Assembly (NCBI RefSeq): GCF_022662335.1
Contig: NZ_JAKNQJ010000002.1
Coordinates: 62,001-126,000, forward strand
DNA from: Sphingomonas sp. CROZ-RG-20F-R02-07
GTDB taxonomy: Bacteria; Pseudomonadota; Alphaproteobacteria; Sphingomonadales; Sphingomonadaceae
Direction of reading: 5' to 3'
Length of the DNA: 64,000 nt
Shown here: positions 7,402 through 18,866 of the stretch, in pieces
How positions within the stretch are numbered: position 1 is the first letter of the stretch
Layout of the letters: each line of letters opens with the position of its first letter
The notes under the pieces: model-generated
Databases searched by the model: none
Seen by the model: only the letters and a program-made list of their open reading frames with translations
What the model was told of the DNA's origin: nothing
Program-made: the position numbers and the translations under genes

Positions 7402-10400
7402 ATGAGCTTTCGCAACATCTCGGCCTGGGCGATCCGCAACCCGGTGCCGCCGATCGTCCTGTTCCTGGCGCTGACGCTGGCGGGCATCCTGAGCTTCATG
7501 CGCATGGACGTGAACGACCAGCCGGACATCGATTTCCCGGTCGCGATCGTCATCATCAGCCAGCCGGGCGCCGCGCCCACCGAGCTGGAAACCCAGGTGA
7601 CTCAGCGGATCGAGGCCGCGGTGCGCTCGCTCCAGGGCATCGACGAGATCGACTCGACAGTGACCGAGGGCCAGTCGCAAACCGTGGTCCAGCTCGCGAT
7701 CGGCACGCCGATTGACCGCGCGGTGAACGACGTGCGCGATGCGATCGCGCAGATCCGCGGCAACCTGCCCGAGGGGATCCTGGAGCCGCAGGTGTTCCGC
7801 GCGAACACGACGGGCAACGATCTGGCGAGCTATTCGGCGGTCGCGACCGACATGACGGTCGAACAGCTCAGCTGGTATATCGACAACACGGTGGCCAAGG
7901 AGCTGCTGTCGGTGCCCGGCATGGCCGAGGTGGACCGCAACGGCGGCGTCAGCCGCGAGATCCGCGTGATCCTCGATCCGCTGAAGCTGCAGGCGCAGGG
8001 CCTGACCGCGAGTTCGGTCAACGCGCAGCTTCGCGCGGTGAACCTGAATGCCGCGGGCGGCCGTGCGCAGATCGCGGGTTCCGAACAGTCGGTCCGCGTG
8101 CTGGGCAACGCGCGCAACGCGAACGATCTGGGGATGACTCAGATCAACGTCGGCAATGGCCGCACCGTGCGCCTGTCCGACCTGGGGGTGGTGCGCGATC
8201 TGTTCGCCGAACGCCGCAGCCGCGCGGCGGTGGACGGCCGCCAGGCGATCAGCTTCGATTTCCAGCGCGCCAAGGGTGCCTCCGACGTCACCGTGTTCAA
8301 CGAGGCAGTGAAGAAGCTGGAGGCGCTCGAGAAGCGCAATCCGTCGGTCCACTTCATCCAGCGCCAGAACAGCGTGAAGCGCACCGAACAGCAATATGAC
8401 AGCGCGATCGAGGCGATGATCGAGGGCGCGGTGCTCGCCGTCATCGTCGTGTTCCTGTTCCTGCGCGACGTGCGCGCCACCGCGATCTCGGCGCTGGCGA
8501 TCCCGTTGTCGGCGATCCCCACCTTCTGGTTCATGGATCTGATGGGCTTCACGCTCAACCAGATGACCTTGCTCGCGCTGTCGCTGGTGGCGGGCGTGCT
8601 GGTCGACGATGCCATCGTGGAGATCGAGAACATCGTCCGCCACATGCGGATGGGCAAATCGGCCTATCAAGCGTCGATCGACGCGGCCGATGAGATCGGT
8701 CTCGCCGTCCTCGCCACCACCATGTCGATCGTCGCGGTGTTCCTGCCCGTGGGCCTGATGCCGGGCGTGTCGGGCCAGTTCTTCAAGAATTTCGGGCTGA
8801 CGGTCGTCGCCTCCGTGCTCATGAGCCTCGCCGTCGCGCGCCTCATCACGCCGATGATCGCGGCCTATTTCCTGAAGGCCCACGGGCAGGCCAGCCATGG
8901 CGAGGGGCGGCTGATGGACGGCTATATGGCCACGCTGCGCTGGACGCTGCGCCGCGGCGCTCCGGCCGGCGCGGTCGCGGGCTTCGGGCGCCGGTTGCTG
9001 GCGCGCGCGCGCGACCATCGGCTGTGGGTCGCCGGCTTCGGCGTGTTCGCCTTCCTGATGACGGTGGTGATGTTCGGCGTGCTGCCGATGACGTTCCAGC
9101 CGTCCACCAACGAGGATACCTCCACCGCGACGATCGAGATGGTGCCGGGCACCACGCTCGACCAGACCGATGCGGTGGTGACGCGCGTCGCCAACATGCT
9201 GCGCGCGCGCAAGGATGTGGTCGAATCGGTCTATGCCCGCACCGGTTCCAATGGCGCGGTGAACACCGGCCGCGTGACCGCCACGCTGAATGACAAGCGC
9301 ACGCTGACCAGCACCGAGTTCGAACGCAGCATGGCGCCACAACTCGCCGCCATCCCCGATGCGCGCGTCGCATTCCGCTCGCAGTTCAGCTTCGGCGGCA
9401 GCAGCCGCGATCTGAACGTGACGCTGGGCGGCGACGATCCTGTGCTGCTCCAGAACACTGCCAACCGCATCGTCGCCGAGATGGCGAAGCTGCCGACGGT
9501 CACCGCCCCGCGCGTCAGCGGCAATCTCCAGCGGCCCGAGATCGTCATCAAGCCGCGTTTCGACCTGGCGGCGAATCTGGGGGTGACGACGCAGGCGCTC
9601 TCCACCGCGATCCGGATCGCCACGCTGGGCGATATCGACCAGAACAGCGCGCGCTTCTCGCTTTCGGATCGTCAGATCCCGATCCGCGTGGCGCTCGACG
9701 AGAATGCGCGTTCCAGCCTGTCGACGATCCAGAACCTGCCGGTGCAGACCGCGACCGGCGGGTCGGTGCCCCTGAGCCTCGTCGCGGATATCGGCTTCGG
9801 TTCGGGGCCGACGAAGATCGACCGCGTGAACCAGCAGCGCCAGATCTCGCTCGGCGCGGATCTCGCACCCGGCGTGGTGACGGGCGTCGCGCAGAAGCAG
9901 ATCCATGATCTGCCCGCGATGAAGAACCTGCCGCTGGGCGTGACCGAACTGACGCTGGGGCAGAGCAAGTGGCAGGCGGAAATGCTCGTCAACTTCCTGG
10001 TCGCCGTCGTGGCGGGCACGTTCCTCGTCTTCGCGGTGCTGGTGCTGCTCTATCGCCGCGCGCTGCCGCCATTCGTCAACATGGGCTCGCTGATGCTGGC
10101 GCCGCTGGGCGGCCTGCTGGCGCTGTGGGCGACGGGCAATCCGCTGTCGCTGCCCGTGTTCATCGGGCTCCTGATGCTGCTCGGCATCGTGGCGAAGAAT
10201 TCGATCCTGCTGATCGACTTCGCGCTGGAGGAGATGAACAAGGGCGTCGACGTGCTGAGCGCCATCCTCGACGCCGGGCACAAGCGCGCGCAGCCGATCG
10301 TCATGACGACCGTGGCGATGGTGGCGGGCATGATCCCGACCGCGCTGTCGCTCAGCGGCGACGGATCGTGGCGCGCGCCGATGGGCATCACCGTCATCGG

Positions 10401-10605
10401 CGGCCTGCTGCTGTCGACGTTGCTTACGCTGCTGATCGTGCCGGCGACCTTCAGCCTCGCGGTGGGGATCGAACGCTTCGTAGGGCCGCGGCTCGGCCGA
10501 CGCCTGCTCACCTATCGTCCCGGCGACGATGGTTCGCGGGTGATCGAGGGGCCTGCGCATCCCGGCGCGATCGGCTTCCACGATGGCCCGCATCCCGCCG
10601 AATGA
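7402..10605 (+). CDS. RND efflux permease (AcrB/MdtB-type)
   Basis: This 1067-residue inner-membrane proton-driven exporter begins [20 protein letters not shown] (first helix). It then has the duplicated 12-helix architecture with two large periplasmic loops, the helix-4 motif [20 protein letters not shown] supplying the proton-relay aspartates, and [20 protein letters not shown] in the second half. Length and layout match the hydrophobe/amphiphile-efflux group. Residues near 500-545 contain a somewhat long cytoplasmic linker ([13 protein letters not shown] onward). It is co-transcribed with the adaptor. The substrate cannot be predicted. Confidence 0.95.
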   Translation: MSFRNISAWAIRNPVPPIVLFLALTLAGILSFMRMDVNDQPDIDFPVAIVIISQPGAAPTELETQVTQRIEAAVRSLQGIDEIDSTVTEGQSQTVVQLAIGTPIDRAVNDVRDAIAQIRGNLPEGILEPQVFRANTTGNDLASYSAVATDMTVEQLSWYIDNTVAKELLSVPGMAEVDRNGGVSREIRVILDPLKLQAQGLTASSVNAQLRAVNLNAAGGRAQIAGSEQSVRVLGNARNANDLGMTQINVGNGRTVRLSDLGVVRDLFAERRSRAAVDGRQAISFDFQRAKGASDVTVFNEAVKKLEALEKRNPSVHFIQRQNSVKRTEQQYDSAIEAMIEGAVLAVIVVFLFLRDVRATAISALAIPLSAIPTFWFMDLMGFTLNQMTLLALSLVAGVLVDDAIVEIENIVRHMRMGKSAYQASIDAADEIGLAVLATTMSIVAVFLPVGLMPGVSGQFFKNFGLTVVASVLMSLAVARLITPMIAAYFLKAHGQASHGEGRLMDGYMATLRWTLRRGAPAGAVAGFGRRLLARARDHRLWVAGFGVFAFLMTVVMFGVLPMTFQPSTNEDTSTATIEMVPGTTLDQTDAVVTRVANMLRARKDVVESVYARTGSNGAVNTGRVTATLNDKRTLTSTEFERSMAPQLAAIPDARVAFRSQFSFGGSSRDLNVTLGGDDPVLLQNTANRIVAEMAKLPTVTAPRVSGNLQRPEIVIKPRFDLAANLGVTTQALSTAIRIATLGDIDQNSARFSLSDRQIPIRVALDENARSSLSTIQNLPVQTATGGSVPLSLVADIGFGSGPTKIDRVNQQRQISLGADLAPGVVTGVAQKQIHDLPAMKNLPLGVTELTLGQSKWQAEMLVNFLVAVVAGTFLVFAVLVLLYRRALPPFVNMGSLMLAPLGGLLALWATGNPLSLPVFIGLLMLLGIVAKNSILLIDFALEEMNKGVDVLSAILDAGHKRAQPIVMTTVAMVAGMIPTALSLSGDGSWRAPMGITVIGGLLLSTLLTLLIVPATFSLAVGIERFVGPRLGRRLLTYRPGDDGSRVIEGPAHPGAIGFHDGPHPAE

Positions 10606-10662
10606 TCCGGTTCGATCGGCGTCCGTCCTGAACAATCCCGCCGCTGGGGGATTGTCCGGGGC

Positions 10663-11937
10663 ATGACCATGCCTGCCCGATCCGCCAGCGAAGCGCCCCC
10701 CGCCGGGCTGGTCCGGATGCGGATCATCGCGACCGGATTGCTGATCGCGATGGCCGCGCTGTTCCTGCTGGCGCGCGGGCTCGACGCGCGCCATCCCGGC
10801 TGGGGCCCGAGCTGGGGCTATGTCCGCGCCTTTGCCGAAGCCGCGATGGTCGGCGGCCTGGCGGACTGGTTCGCGGTGACCGCGCTGTTCCGCCACCCGC
10901 TCGGGCTGCCGATCCCCCACACCGCGATCGTGCCGCGCAACAAGGATCGGATCGGCGACACGCTGGCGCAGTTCCTGCGCGCCAATTTCCTGATCCCGGC
11001 GGTGATCGCCAGGCGGATGCGGCGGCTCGACGTGGCGGGCGCCATCGCGCATTGGCTGACCGATCCGCCCGAGGGCGCTGGCGGACGTTTTCGCGGCGGC
11101 GCGTCGCGGATGGTGGCGCAGGTGCTGGAGGGGCTCGATCCGGCGCGGCTGGGCGGCATGGTGAAGGGCGCGGTCGTGACGCGGCTGCGCGAGACCGAGG
11201 CCTCCCCGATCCTCGGCCAGTTGCTGAAGGCGGCGATTGCCGAGAACCGCCACGCGCCGATGCTGGAGGCGGCGATCCGCTGGGGTGCCGCGACGCTGCG
11301 CGAAAACGAGCAGCTCGTCCGCGCGATGGTGCATGATCGCGCCGGGTCGATCCTGCGCTGGACGGGTCTGGACGAGACGGTGAGCGACAAACTGATCGCC
11401 GGGCTCGACAAGCTGCTGGACGACATGGCCGCCGATCCGCAGCACCCGCTCCGCCAGAAGGCCGAACTCGGGCTCGATCGGCTGGCCTGGGATCTGCAAT
11501 ATGACCCGGCGATGCGCGAACGCGTCGAGGGGATGAAGGCCGCGGTGATCGACAATCCCGCCATGCAGCGCTGGATCGAGGGGCTGTGGGAACAGGGGCG
11601 CCGTGCGCTGCTGGCCATCGCCAACGATCCCGAGGCGGCGATGGCGGGGCCGATCGGCGCGCTGCTGCGGCAGGTGGGCGACACGCTGCAACACGACCCG
11701 CGGCTGGGGCCGACGATCAACCGCTTCGTCCGCCGTGCCGTCGTGGGCATCGCCGCGGACTATGGCGACGGCATCGTCCGGCTGGTGTCGGAGACGGTGC
11801 GCGGCTGGGATGCCCAGACGATCACGCGACGCCTGGAAAATGCGGTGGGGCGCGACCTGCAATATATCCGCGTCAACGGCACGCTGGTGGGCGGCCTGGT
11901 CGGCGTCGCGATCCATGCGGTGGACGTGCTGCTTTAG
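10663..11937 (+). CDS. DUF445 family membrane-anchored protein
   Basis: This 424-residue DUF445 (YjiN-like) protein has a hydrophobic N-terminal segment at residues 22-41 (IIATGLLIAMAALFLLARGL). The family hallmark AEAAMVGGLADWFAVTALFR and HPLGLPIPHTAIVPRNKDRI follow, and a second hydrophobic segment lies at the extreme C-terminus (GTLVGGLVGVAIHAVDVLL). The middle is a long helical region. The family sits in the inner membrane and has no established function. It lies 57 bp after the RND permease on the same strand, so read-through is possible, but a functional link is not implied. Confidence 0.9.
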   Translation: MTMPARSASEAPPAGLVRMRIIATGLLIAMAALFLLARGLDARHPGWGPSWGYVRAFAEAAMVGGLADWFAVTALFRHPLGLPIPHTAIVPRNKDRIGDTLAQFLRANFLIPAVIARRMRRLDVAGAIAHWLTDPPEGAGGRFRGGASRMVAQVLEGLDPARLGGMVKGAVVTRLRETEASPILGQLLKAAIAENRHAPMLEAAIRWGAATLRENEQLVRAMVHDRAGSILRWTGLDETVSDKLIAGLDKLLDDMAADPQHPLRQKAELGLDRLAWDLQYDPAMRERVEGMKAAVIDNPAMQRWIEGLWEQGRRALLAIANDPEAAMAGPIGALLRQVGDTLQHDPRLGPTINRFVRRAVVGIAADYGDGIVRLVSETVRGWDAQTITRRLENAVGRDLQYIRVNGTLVGGLVGVAIHAVDVLL

Positions 11938-11971
11938 CGCAGGTGACGTCAGGGCGATCCAGCCTCTCGGT

Positions 11972-12059
11972 CCATTCGTGCTGAGCTTGTCGAGGCACCT
12001 TGTCTGCCGTCGAGCATGTGCGTGTGGAACAGGCCCTTCGACGAGCTCAGGGCGAACGG
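11972..12059. repeat. interspersed inverted repeat, GAGCTTGTCGAAG family, copy 1
   Basis: The left arm at 11972-11995 (CCATTCGTGCTGAGCTTGTC...) and the right arm at 12034-12059 are imperfect reverse complements, matching about 20 of 25 positions, around a 38-bp spacer. Three further copies in this window (15831, 44300, 54316) show that it is a dispersed element. It lies between the DUF445 gene and the lipid-transport operon. Confidence 0.85.
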
Positions 12060-12166
12060 ATCGCGGTGACGGTATCAAACGCTAGCGACGGGCGGATCGA
12101 TGCGACGGTTCGGTTCGTCCTACGCCGCATCCACCTTGCCGATCCCGCGACTTTGACGCAAAGGTG

Positions 12167-13279
12167 ATGGCGATGAGCGCGACAGCCGATTTCAAGCAGG
12201 ACGGCACGGGCGGCGGAACGTTGCGCTTCAGCGGCAACCTCTCGCTCGCCTGTATCGGCGATCTGCCGCAACGCCTCGAGGCGCTGGACGGCACCGTCAA
12301 GCGTGTCGACCTGTCGGGCGTCGAGCGGATCGACACCGTCGGCGCCTGGGTGGTCCACCGTTTCGCCGCGCGCCACGACGCCACGGTCGAGGGGCTGGGC
12401 GAGGATAGCCGGCATCTCATGGACCAGGTGGTCGCGGCCGATCAGCCGGTGGCGATGCGCCCGCAGCATGTCGGCGCGTTCGTGCGCGTGCTGGGCGAGA
12501 TCGGCAACGCGGTGGCGCTCACCGGGCGCACCTTGCTCGGGCTGCTCGGCTTCCTCGGCGCGACCAGCCTGGCGATGGGGGCGATGATCCGCCACCCGCG
12601 CCGCTTCCGCTTCAACGCCGTGGTCCAGCAGTTCGAGGTGGTCGGCGTGGCTGCGCTCGCGATCATCGGCCTTATGAGCTTTCTGATCGGCGTCGTCATC
12701 GCGCAACAGGGTGCGGTGCAGCTGCGCCAGTTCGGCGCGGAGGTGTTCACGATCAACCTGGTCGGCCGGCTGACGCTGCGCGAGATGGGCGTGCTGATGA
12801 CCGCGATCATGGTCGCCGGGCGTTCGGGCTCGGCCTTTGCGGCGCAGCTCGGAACGATGAAGCTGACCGAGGAAATCGACGCGATGCGTACGATCGGCGT
12901 GTCGCCCATGGAGGCGCTCGTCGTTCCGCGCACGATCGCGGCGATCATCATGATGCCGCTGCTCGGCTTCTATGCCTCGATGGTGGCGCTGGTCGGCGGC
13001 GGGCTGCTGGTGTGGATCACCATCGGCGTCCCGCCCGTCACCTATGTGCAGCGCATCCGCGAGGTCGTGCCGATCACCGATCTGTTCATCGGGCTCATCA
13101 AGGCGCCCGTGTTCGGCGCGATCATCGCGATCGCTGGCTGTTTCCAGGGCATGCAGGTCGAGGCCAACGCCGAACAGGTCGGCCTGCGCACCACGTCGGC
13201 GGTGGTGCAGGCGATCTTCCTCGTGATCGTGCTCGATGCCTTTTTCGCGGTGTTCTTCACCTGGGTGGGGTGGAACTGA
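12167..13279 (+). CDS. mlaE: MlaE-type lipid ABC transporter permease with N-terminal STAS domain
   Basis: This 370-residue permease moves phospholipid between membranes. Residues 1-90 form a STAS-like domain (VDLSGVERIDTVGAW), and the MlaE/YrbE permease follows, with FLIGVVIAQQGAVQLRQFGA, the cytoplasmic coupling helix EEIDAMRTIGVSPMEALVVP and a C-terminal membrane helix. In E. coli the STAS protein (MlaB) is separate; in this group it is fused to the permease. Start choices are GTG 12164, ATG 12167 and ATG 12173, with AAAGG just upstream. The stop overlaps the ATPase start (TGATG at 13277-13281). It is the first gene of a four-gene operon. Confidence 0.92.
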   Translation: MAMSATADFKQDGTGGGTLRFSGNLSLACIGDLPQRLEALDGTVKRVDLSGVERIDTVGAWVVHRFAARHDATVEGLGEDSRHLMDQVVAADQPVAMRPQHVGAFVRVLGEIGNAVALTGRTLLGLLGFLGATSLAMGAMIRHPRRFRFNAVVQQFEVVGVAALAIIGLMSFLIGVVIAQQGAVQLRQFGAEVFTINLVGRLTLREMGVLMTAIMVAGRSGSAFAAQLGTMKLTEEIDAMRTIGVSPMEALVVPRTIAAIIMMPLLGFYASMVALVGGGLLVWITIGVPPVTYVQRIREVVPITDLFIGLIKAPVFGAIIAIAGCFQGMQVEANAEQVGLRTTSAVVQAIFLVIVLDAFFAVFFTWVGWN

Positions 13280-14220
13280 TGCCGCAGGTGGGCAAGGGTT
13301 CGGACGAGATCCTCATCTCGGTCAAGGGGCTGAAGAACCGCTTCGGCGAGCAGCTCGTGCACGACGGCGTCGATCTGGACGTGCGGCGCGGCGAGATCCT
13401 GGGTGTCGTCGGTGGCTCGGGCACGGGCAAATCGGTGCTGATGCGCTCGATCATCGGGTTGCAGACGCCCGAGTCCGGCGAGATCACGGTGTTCGGCGAA
13501 CATATCATCGGCCGCGAAGCGACCGAGGCGACCGACGTGCGCAAGCGCTGGGGCGTGTTGTTCCAGGGCGGCGCGCTGTTCTCGACGCTGACCGTCGCCG
13601 AAAACGTGCAGGTTCCCTTGCGCGAATTCTACCGCGAGCTCGATCAGGCGCTGCTCGACGAGATCGCGTCGTACAAGGTGGTGATGACGGGCCTGTCAGC
13701 CGATGCGGGGCCGAAATATCCCGCCGAGCTGTCGGGCGGCATGAAGAAGCGCGCGGGGCTGGCGCGCGCGCTGGCGCTCGATCCCGAACTGCTGTTCCTC
13801 GACGAGCCGACCGCGGGCCTCGATCCGATCGGCGCGGCGGCGTTCGACACGCTGACGGAGTCGCTCCAGAAGACGCTGGGGCTGACCGTCTTCCTCATCA
13901 CGCACGATCTCGATACTTTGTACGCGATCTGCGACCGGGTGGCGGTGCTGGCGGACAAGAAGGTGATCGCGGTCGGCACGATCCCGGAATTGCTCGCGCT
14001 CGACCATCCGTGGATCGAGGAATATTTCAAGGGGCCGCGTGGCCGCGCTGCCGTCGCCACGCAGGAGGCGCATGCGCGTGCCGACGAAGAGGCCGCCCGG
14101 CACCCGACCGAGGTGCAGGTCAACCAAACCGCCGAGGATCGCGCGCCTGCGACCTATGCCGAAGACAATGCACCCGAGAACCGCCGCGCGGCTGCCGGGA
14201 AGGAAGCAGGGGCTAGCTGA
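13279..14220 (+). CDS. mlaF: MlaF-type lipid ABC transporter ATPase
   Basis: This 313-residue ABC ATPase energises the lipid exporter/importer. Walker A is GGSGTGKSVL, the Q-loop region reads LFQGGALFSTLTV, the signature is LSGGMKKRAGLARAL, Walker B is [13 protein letters not shown], and the H-loop is LITHDLDTL. After the ATPase fold at about residue 265 it has a polar Ala/Glu-rich tail of about 45 residues with no recognisable domain. Its ATG overlaps the MlaE stop, and its stop overlaps the MlaD start at 14220. MlaE dimers with two copies of this subunit are expected at the inner membrane. Confidence 0.95.
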   Translation: MPQVGKGSDEILISVKGLKNRFGEQLVHDGVDLDVRRGEILGVVGGSGTGKSVLMRSIIGLQTPESGEITVFGEHIIGREATEATDVRKRWGVLFQGGALFSTLTVAENVQVPLREFYRELDQALLDEIASYKVVMTGLSADAGPKYPAELSGGMKKRAGLARALALDPELLFLDEPTAGLDPIGAAAFDTLTESLQKTLGLTVFLITHDLDTLYAICDRVAVLADKKVIAVGTIPELLALDHPWIEEYFKGPRGRAAVATQEAHARADEEAARHPTEVQVNQTAEDRAPATYAEDNAPENRRAAAGKEAGAS

Positions 14221-15185
14221 TGGAAACCCGTTCGAACCATGTGCTTGTAGGGGCCATCGTGCTGATCCTGCTCGCCGTGCTGGCGCTCTTCACCGTCTGG
14301 ATCGCGCATCTGGGCGGTTCGTCGGAGAAGGAGTATGACATCTTCTTCAAGACGTCGGTCGATGGCCTCGCCAAGGGTTCGGCGGTCACCTTCTCGGGCG
14401 TGCCGACGGGGCAGGTGAAGGAGATCGCGCTGTGGAAGCCCGATCCCCAGTTCGTGCGCGTGCGCGTGACCGTCAACAACGATACCCCGATCCTCCAGGG
14501 TACGACCGCGACCATTTCGGGCGTGGGCTTCACGGGCGTCAGCCAGGTGTCGCTCGACGGCGCGCGCAAGGGTGCGGCGCCGATCGGCTGCCCGGAAACC
14601 AATCCGCAGCAGCTCTGCCCGTACGGCGTGCCCGTGATCCCGACGAAGCAGGGCGGCCTGGGCGCGATCCTCAATTCGGCGCCGCAGCTTCTCGAGCGGT
14701 TGTCGACGCTGACCGAGCGGCTGACGGGCATGCTGTCGGATCGCAACCAGGCGTCGATCGCCGGCATTCTCGACAACACCAACCAGTTGACCAAGGCGCT
14801 GGCGAACCGCGGTCCCGAGATCGCCGCCACGCTGGCGCAGACGCGAGTCGCGATCCAGCAGGCGGGCGACGCCGCCCAGAAGATCGGCCAGCTGGCCGAG
14901 ACGAGCAACGGCGTGCTGACCGATGACGTGAAGCCGGCGATGCAGAACCTCAACCAGGCGATCGCATCGGCCAAGCAGAGTGCCGACACGCTGAACGCGG
15001 CGGTGGGCGATGCGCGGCCGGGGCTGCAATCCTTCTCGAAGCAGACCATCCCCGAAGTGGGTCAGTTGGTTCGCGACCTGCGGATCATGGCCGAATCGCT
15101 CTCCTCCGTCGCCAACAAGGTGGATCAGCAGGGCGCGGGCTCGCTGATCGGCCAGCAGAAGCTTCCGGATTATAAGGGCAAATGA
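14220..15185 (+). CDS. mlaD: MlaD-type MCE domain lipid-binding protein
   Basis: This 321-residue protein is anchored by one N-terminal helix (residues 8-29) and has a single MCE domain at about residues 38-120 (FFKTSVDGLAKGSAVTFSGV, then VPTGQVKEI). A cysteine pair (CPETNPQQLC) sits in the loop after the MCE domain. A long helical region rich in Gln and Asn follows (NQASIAGILDNTNQLTKALA onward). MCE hexamers form a hydrophobic channel for lipids in the periplasm. The helical tail is much longer than in E. coli MlaD and resembles the tube-forming tails of PqiB/YebT-class and actinobacterial Mce proteins; that comparison is inference. The stop overlaps the next start by four bases. Confidence 0.92.
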   Translation: METRSNHVLVGAIVLILLAVLALFTVWIAHLGGSSEKEYDIFFKTSVDGLAKGSAVTFSGVPTGQVKEIALWKPDPQFVRVRVTVNNDTPILQGTTATISGVGFTGVSQVSLDGARKGAAPIGCPETNPQQLCPYGVPVIPTKQGGLGAILNSAPQLLERLSTLTERLTGMLSDRNQASIAGILDNTNQLTKALANRGPEIAATLAQTRVAIQQAGDAAQKIGQLAETSNGVLTDDVKPAMQNLNQAIASAKQSADTLNAAVGDARPGLQSFSKQTIPEVGQLVRDLRIMAESLSSVANKVDQQGAGSLIGQQKLPDYKGK

Positions 15186-15769
15186 CGATGAAGACGCCGT
15201 TCCTCCTCCTCGCTGCCCTGCCCCTCGCCGGCTGCATCAGCTTCGCCGCCAAGCCGCCGCCCTCGCTGCTGACGCTCAGCGCCGATGCGAGCGTTCCCGT
15301 CGGGCAGGACCAGAGTTCGGGCACCGCCAAATCGGTGACGATCCAGGTGCCGTCGGTGCCGCAGAGCCTGGCGACCGCGCGCGTGCCGGTGCAGGCAACG
15401 CCCACCTCGATCGCCTATGTGAAGAACGCGCTCTGGGCCGAGCCTCCGGCGCGGCTGTTCGCTCGGCTGCTGTCGGACACGATGACGGCGCGTACCGGGC
15501 GGGTGGTGCTGTCCGGCGCGCAGTCAACGATCGATCCGGGCGCACGGCTGAGCGGCGAATTGCGCAGCTTCGGGCTCGATGCCGCGACGCAGAGCGCGGT
15601 GGTGGTGTTCGATGCGTCGCTGATCCGCGTGAACACGACGACGATCGAAAAGCGGCGTTTCGAGGCGCATGTGCCGGTGGGCGCGATCGACGCGACATCG
15701 GCCGCGCCCGCGATCAGCCAGGCGGCGAATCAGGTCGCGGTGCAGGTCGCCGACTGGGTAGGGCGGTAA
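15182..15769 (+). CDS. PqiC-like transport auxiliary lipoprotein
   Basis: This 195-residue lipoprotein has a signal peptide and lipobox at residues 8-18 (LLAALPLAGC). It matches the ABC-type transport auxiliary lipoprotein (PqiC/YmbA) fold, with TPTSIAYVKNALWAEPPARL in the centre (the usual Y..W...P pattern) and an RFLARLL/RLFARLL helix. PqiC anchors MCE systems to the outer membrane in E. coli. Here it takes the place of MlaC/MlaA in the operon, so the system is a Mla permease with a Pqi-type outer lipoprotein. Its ATG overlaps the mlaD stop by four bases. An ATG at 15188 is an alternative start. Confidence 0.88.
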   Translation: MTMKTPFLLLAALPLAGCISFAAKPPPSLLTLSADASVPVGQDQSSGTAKSVTIQVPSVPQSLATARVPVQATPTSIAYVKNALWAEPPARLFARLLSDTMTARTGRVVLSGAQSTIDPGARLSGELRSFGLDAATQSAVVVFDASLIRVNTTTIEKRRFEAHVPVGAIDATSAAPAISQAANQVAVQVADWVGR

Positions 15770-15830
15770 GCCCGCCGCTCCGCCCGATGCGGAGCGGCCG
15801 CCCGGCGCGGCTCAGCGGTTCATGACGCTC

Positions 15831-15917
15831 CGTACGCCCTGAGCCGGTCGAAGGGTCTGTTCCGCAAGCAAAGGTCCGCCCACGAAGAGCGTGCTTCGAC
15901 AGGCCCGGCACGAACGG
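15831..15917. repeat. interspersed inverted repeat, GAGCTTGTCGAAG family, copy 2
   Basis: A left arm at 15831-15855 (CGTACGCCCTGAGCCGGTCG...) and a right arm at 15891-15917 (GTGCTTCGACAGGCCCGGCA...) are diverged inverted arms of the same family as the copy at 11972. It lies between the convergent lipoprotein and uup genes, where it could also act as a transcription barrier. The 182-bp gap holds nothing else I can support. Confidence 0.8.
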
Positions 15918-15951
15918 GTTTGCAGACCGATCGGACCAACGTCACACCCGT

Positions 15952-17742
<1,791 letters not shown>

Positions 17743-17843
17743 GGCCGGGCGGCCTAACGATGTAGCGACGCGAAATCGAGGCCTAAGCGCGGCCGGACGG
17801 GCAAGGGCGCGCGGCTTCGCGTTCACAGGCTGTTCAATGCGGC

Positions 17844-18161
17844 ATGGCTATGCCACCTCTCATGACGATGCCCATCGCCCTCCTTCTTGCGCTGACCGCG
17901 CAGCCGATGCCCGAACAGGCACCGGACCAGCGCCATAGCGACCAGATGCGCGCCTTCGAGGCACGGCGGGAGGGGCGGCTGCTGCCGCTGCGCGAGATCG
18001 AAGGGCGCGTCGTGCCCACGATGCGCGGCGCGCAGTATCTCGGCTTTGACTTCGATGCGGGGGCCGGCATTTACACGCTGAAGTTCCTGCGCAATGGAGC
18101 CGTGATCTGGGTCGAGGTCGATGGCCATTCGGGGCAGATCGTCGGCCGCACCGGCCGCTAG
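17844..18161 (+). CDS. small secreted PepSY-like protein
   Basis: This 105-residue protein has a signal peptide in residues 1-20 (MTMPIALLLALTAQP). The mature part contains LLPLREIEGRVVPTMRGAQY, then YTLKFLRNGAVIWVEVDGHS and GQIVGRTGR, the strand order of a PepSY domain. Such genes commonly precede PhoP/PhoQ-like two-component pairs, and the response regulator follows after 26 bp on the same strand. PepSY domains are thought to bind or inhibit proteins in the periplasm; a role as an input modulator of the downstream kinase is inference. The start could instead be ATG 17862. Confidence 0.8.
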   Translation: MAMPPLMTMPIALLLALTAQPMPEQAPDQRHSDQMRAFEARREGRLLPLREIEGRVVPTMRGAQYLGFDFDAGAGIYTLKFLRNGAVIWVEVDGHSGQIVGRTGR

Positions 18162-18187
18162 AATTCCATGCAATCCGGGAGAGACAC

Positions 18188-18853
18188 ATGCGCGTTCTGA
18201 TCGTCGAGGACGAGCCCCATCTCGGCCAGCAGTTGAAGGCCACGCTGGAGGGTGCAGGCTATGCGATCGATCTCGCCACCGATGGCGAGGAGGGCCATTT
18301 CCTCGGCTCCACCGAAAGCTATGACGCGATCGTGCTGGATCTGGGCCTGCCCGAGATCGACGGACTGACCGTGCTCGATCGCTGGCGCAAGGAGGGCCGC
18401 ACCGCGCCGGTGCTGGTGCTCACCGCGCGCGACAGCTGGTCGGACAAGGTCGCCGGGCTCGACGCCGGCGCGGACGATTACGTCGCCAAGCCGTTCCAGA
18501 CCGAGGAGCTGATCGCCCGGCTGCGCGCGTTGATCCGCCGGGCGAGCGGCAACGCCTCGTCCGAGCTGACCGCGGGCGACGTGCGGCTCGACACGCGCAG
18601 CGGCAAGGTGACCAAGGCCGGCGATCCGGTGAAGCTGACGGCGCAGGAATACAAGCTGCTCAGCTATCTGATCCACCACAAGGGCAAGGTGGTGAGCCGC
18701 ACCGAGCTGATCGAGCATATCTACGATCAGGATTTCGACCGCGATTCGAACACGATCGAGGTGTTCGTGACGCGCATCCGCAAGAAGCTCGGCCAGGACG
18801 TCATCACCACGATCCGCGGCCTTGGCTACAGCCTCGAAGATCCCGACGCGTGA
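18188..18853 (+). CDS. OmpR-family response regulator
   Basis: This 221-residue two-domain regulator has a receiver domain at residues 1-115, with acidic pocket VEDE at 7-10, phospho-acceptor Asp51 in IVLDLGLPE, and Lys in VAKPFQTEEL. The C-terminal winged helix (about 125-218) carries LTAQEYKLLSYL and the recognition region SRTELIEHIYDQDFDRDSNT, ending RGLGYSLE. GGGAGA precedes the ATG. It is followed after 13 bp by its sensor kinase. The sequence is closest to the PhoP/QseB branch; the signal and regulon are not inferable. Confidence 0.95.
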   Translation: MRVLIVEDEPHLGQQLKATLEGAGYAIDLATDGEEGHFLGSTESYDAIVLDLGLPEIDGLTVLDRWRKEGRTAPVLVLTARDSWSDKVAGLDAGADDYVAKPFQTEELIARLRALIRRASGNASSELTAGDVRLDTRSGKVTKAGDPVKLTAQEYKLLSYLIHHKGKVVSRTELIEHIYDQDFDRDSNTIEVFVTRIRKKLGQDVITTIRGLGYSLEDPDA

Positions 18854-18866
18854 GCGCTGCGGTGGG

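Noticed and set aside
7195..12078. A 1627-codon open frame on the reverse strand across the RND and DUF445 genes
   Set aside because: Its translation is Arg/His/Asp-rich without domains, and it is antisense to three clear genes. Very high GC in third positions removes stop codons from the antisense frame; it is a shadow.
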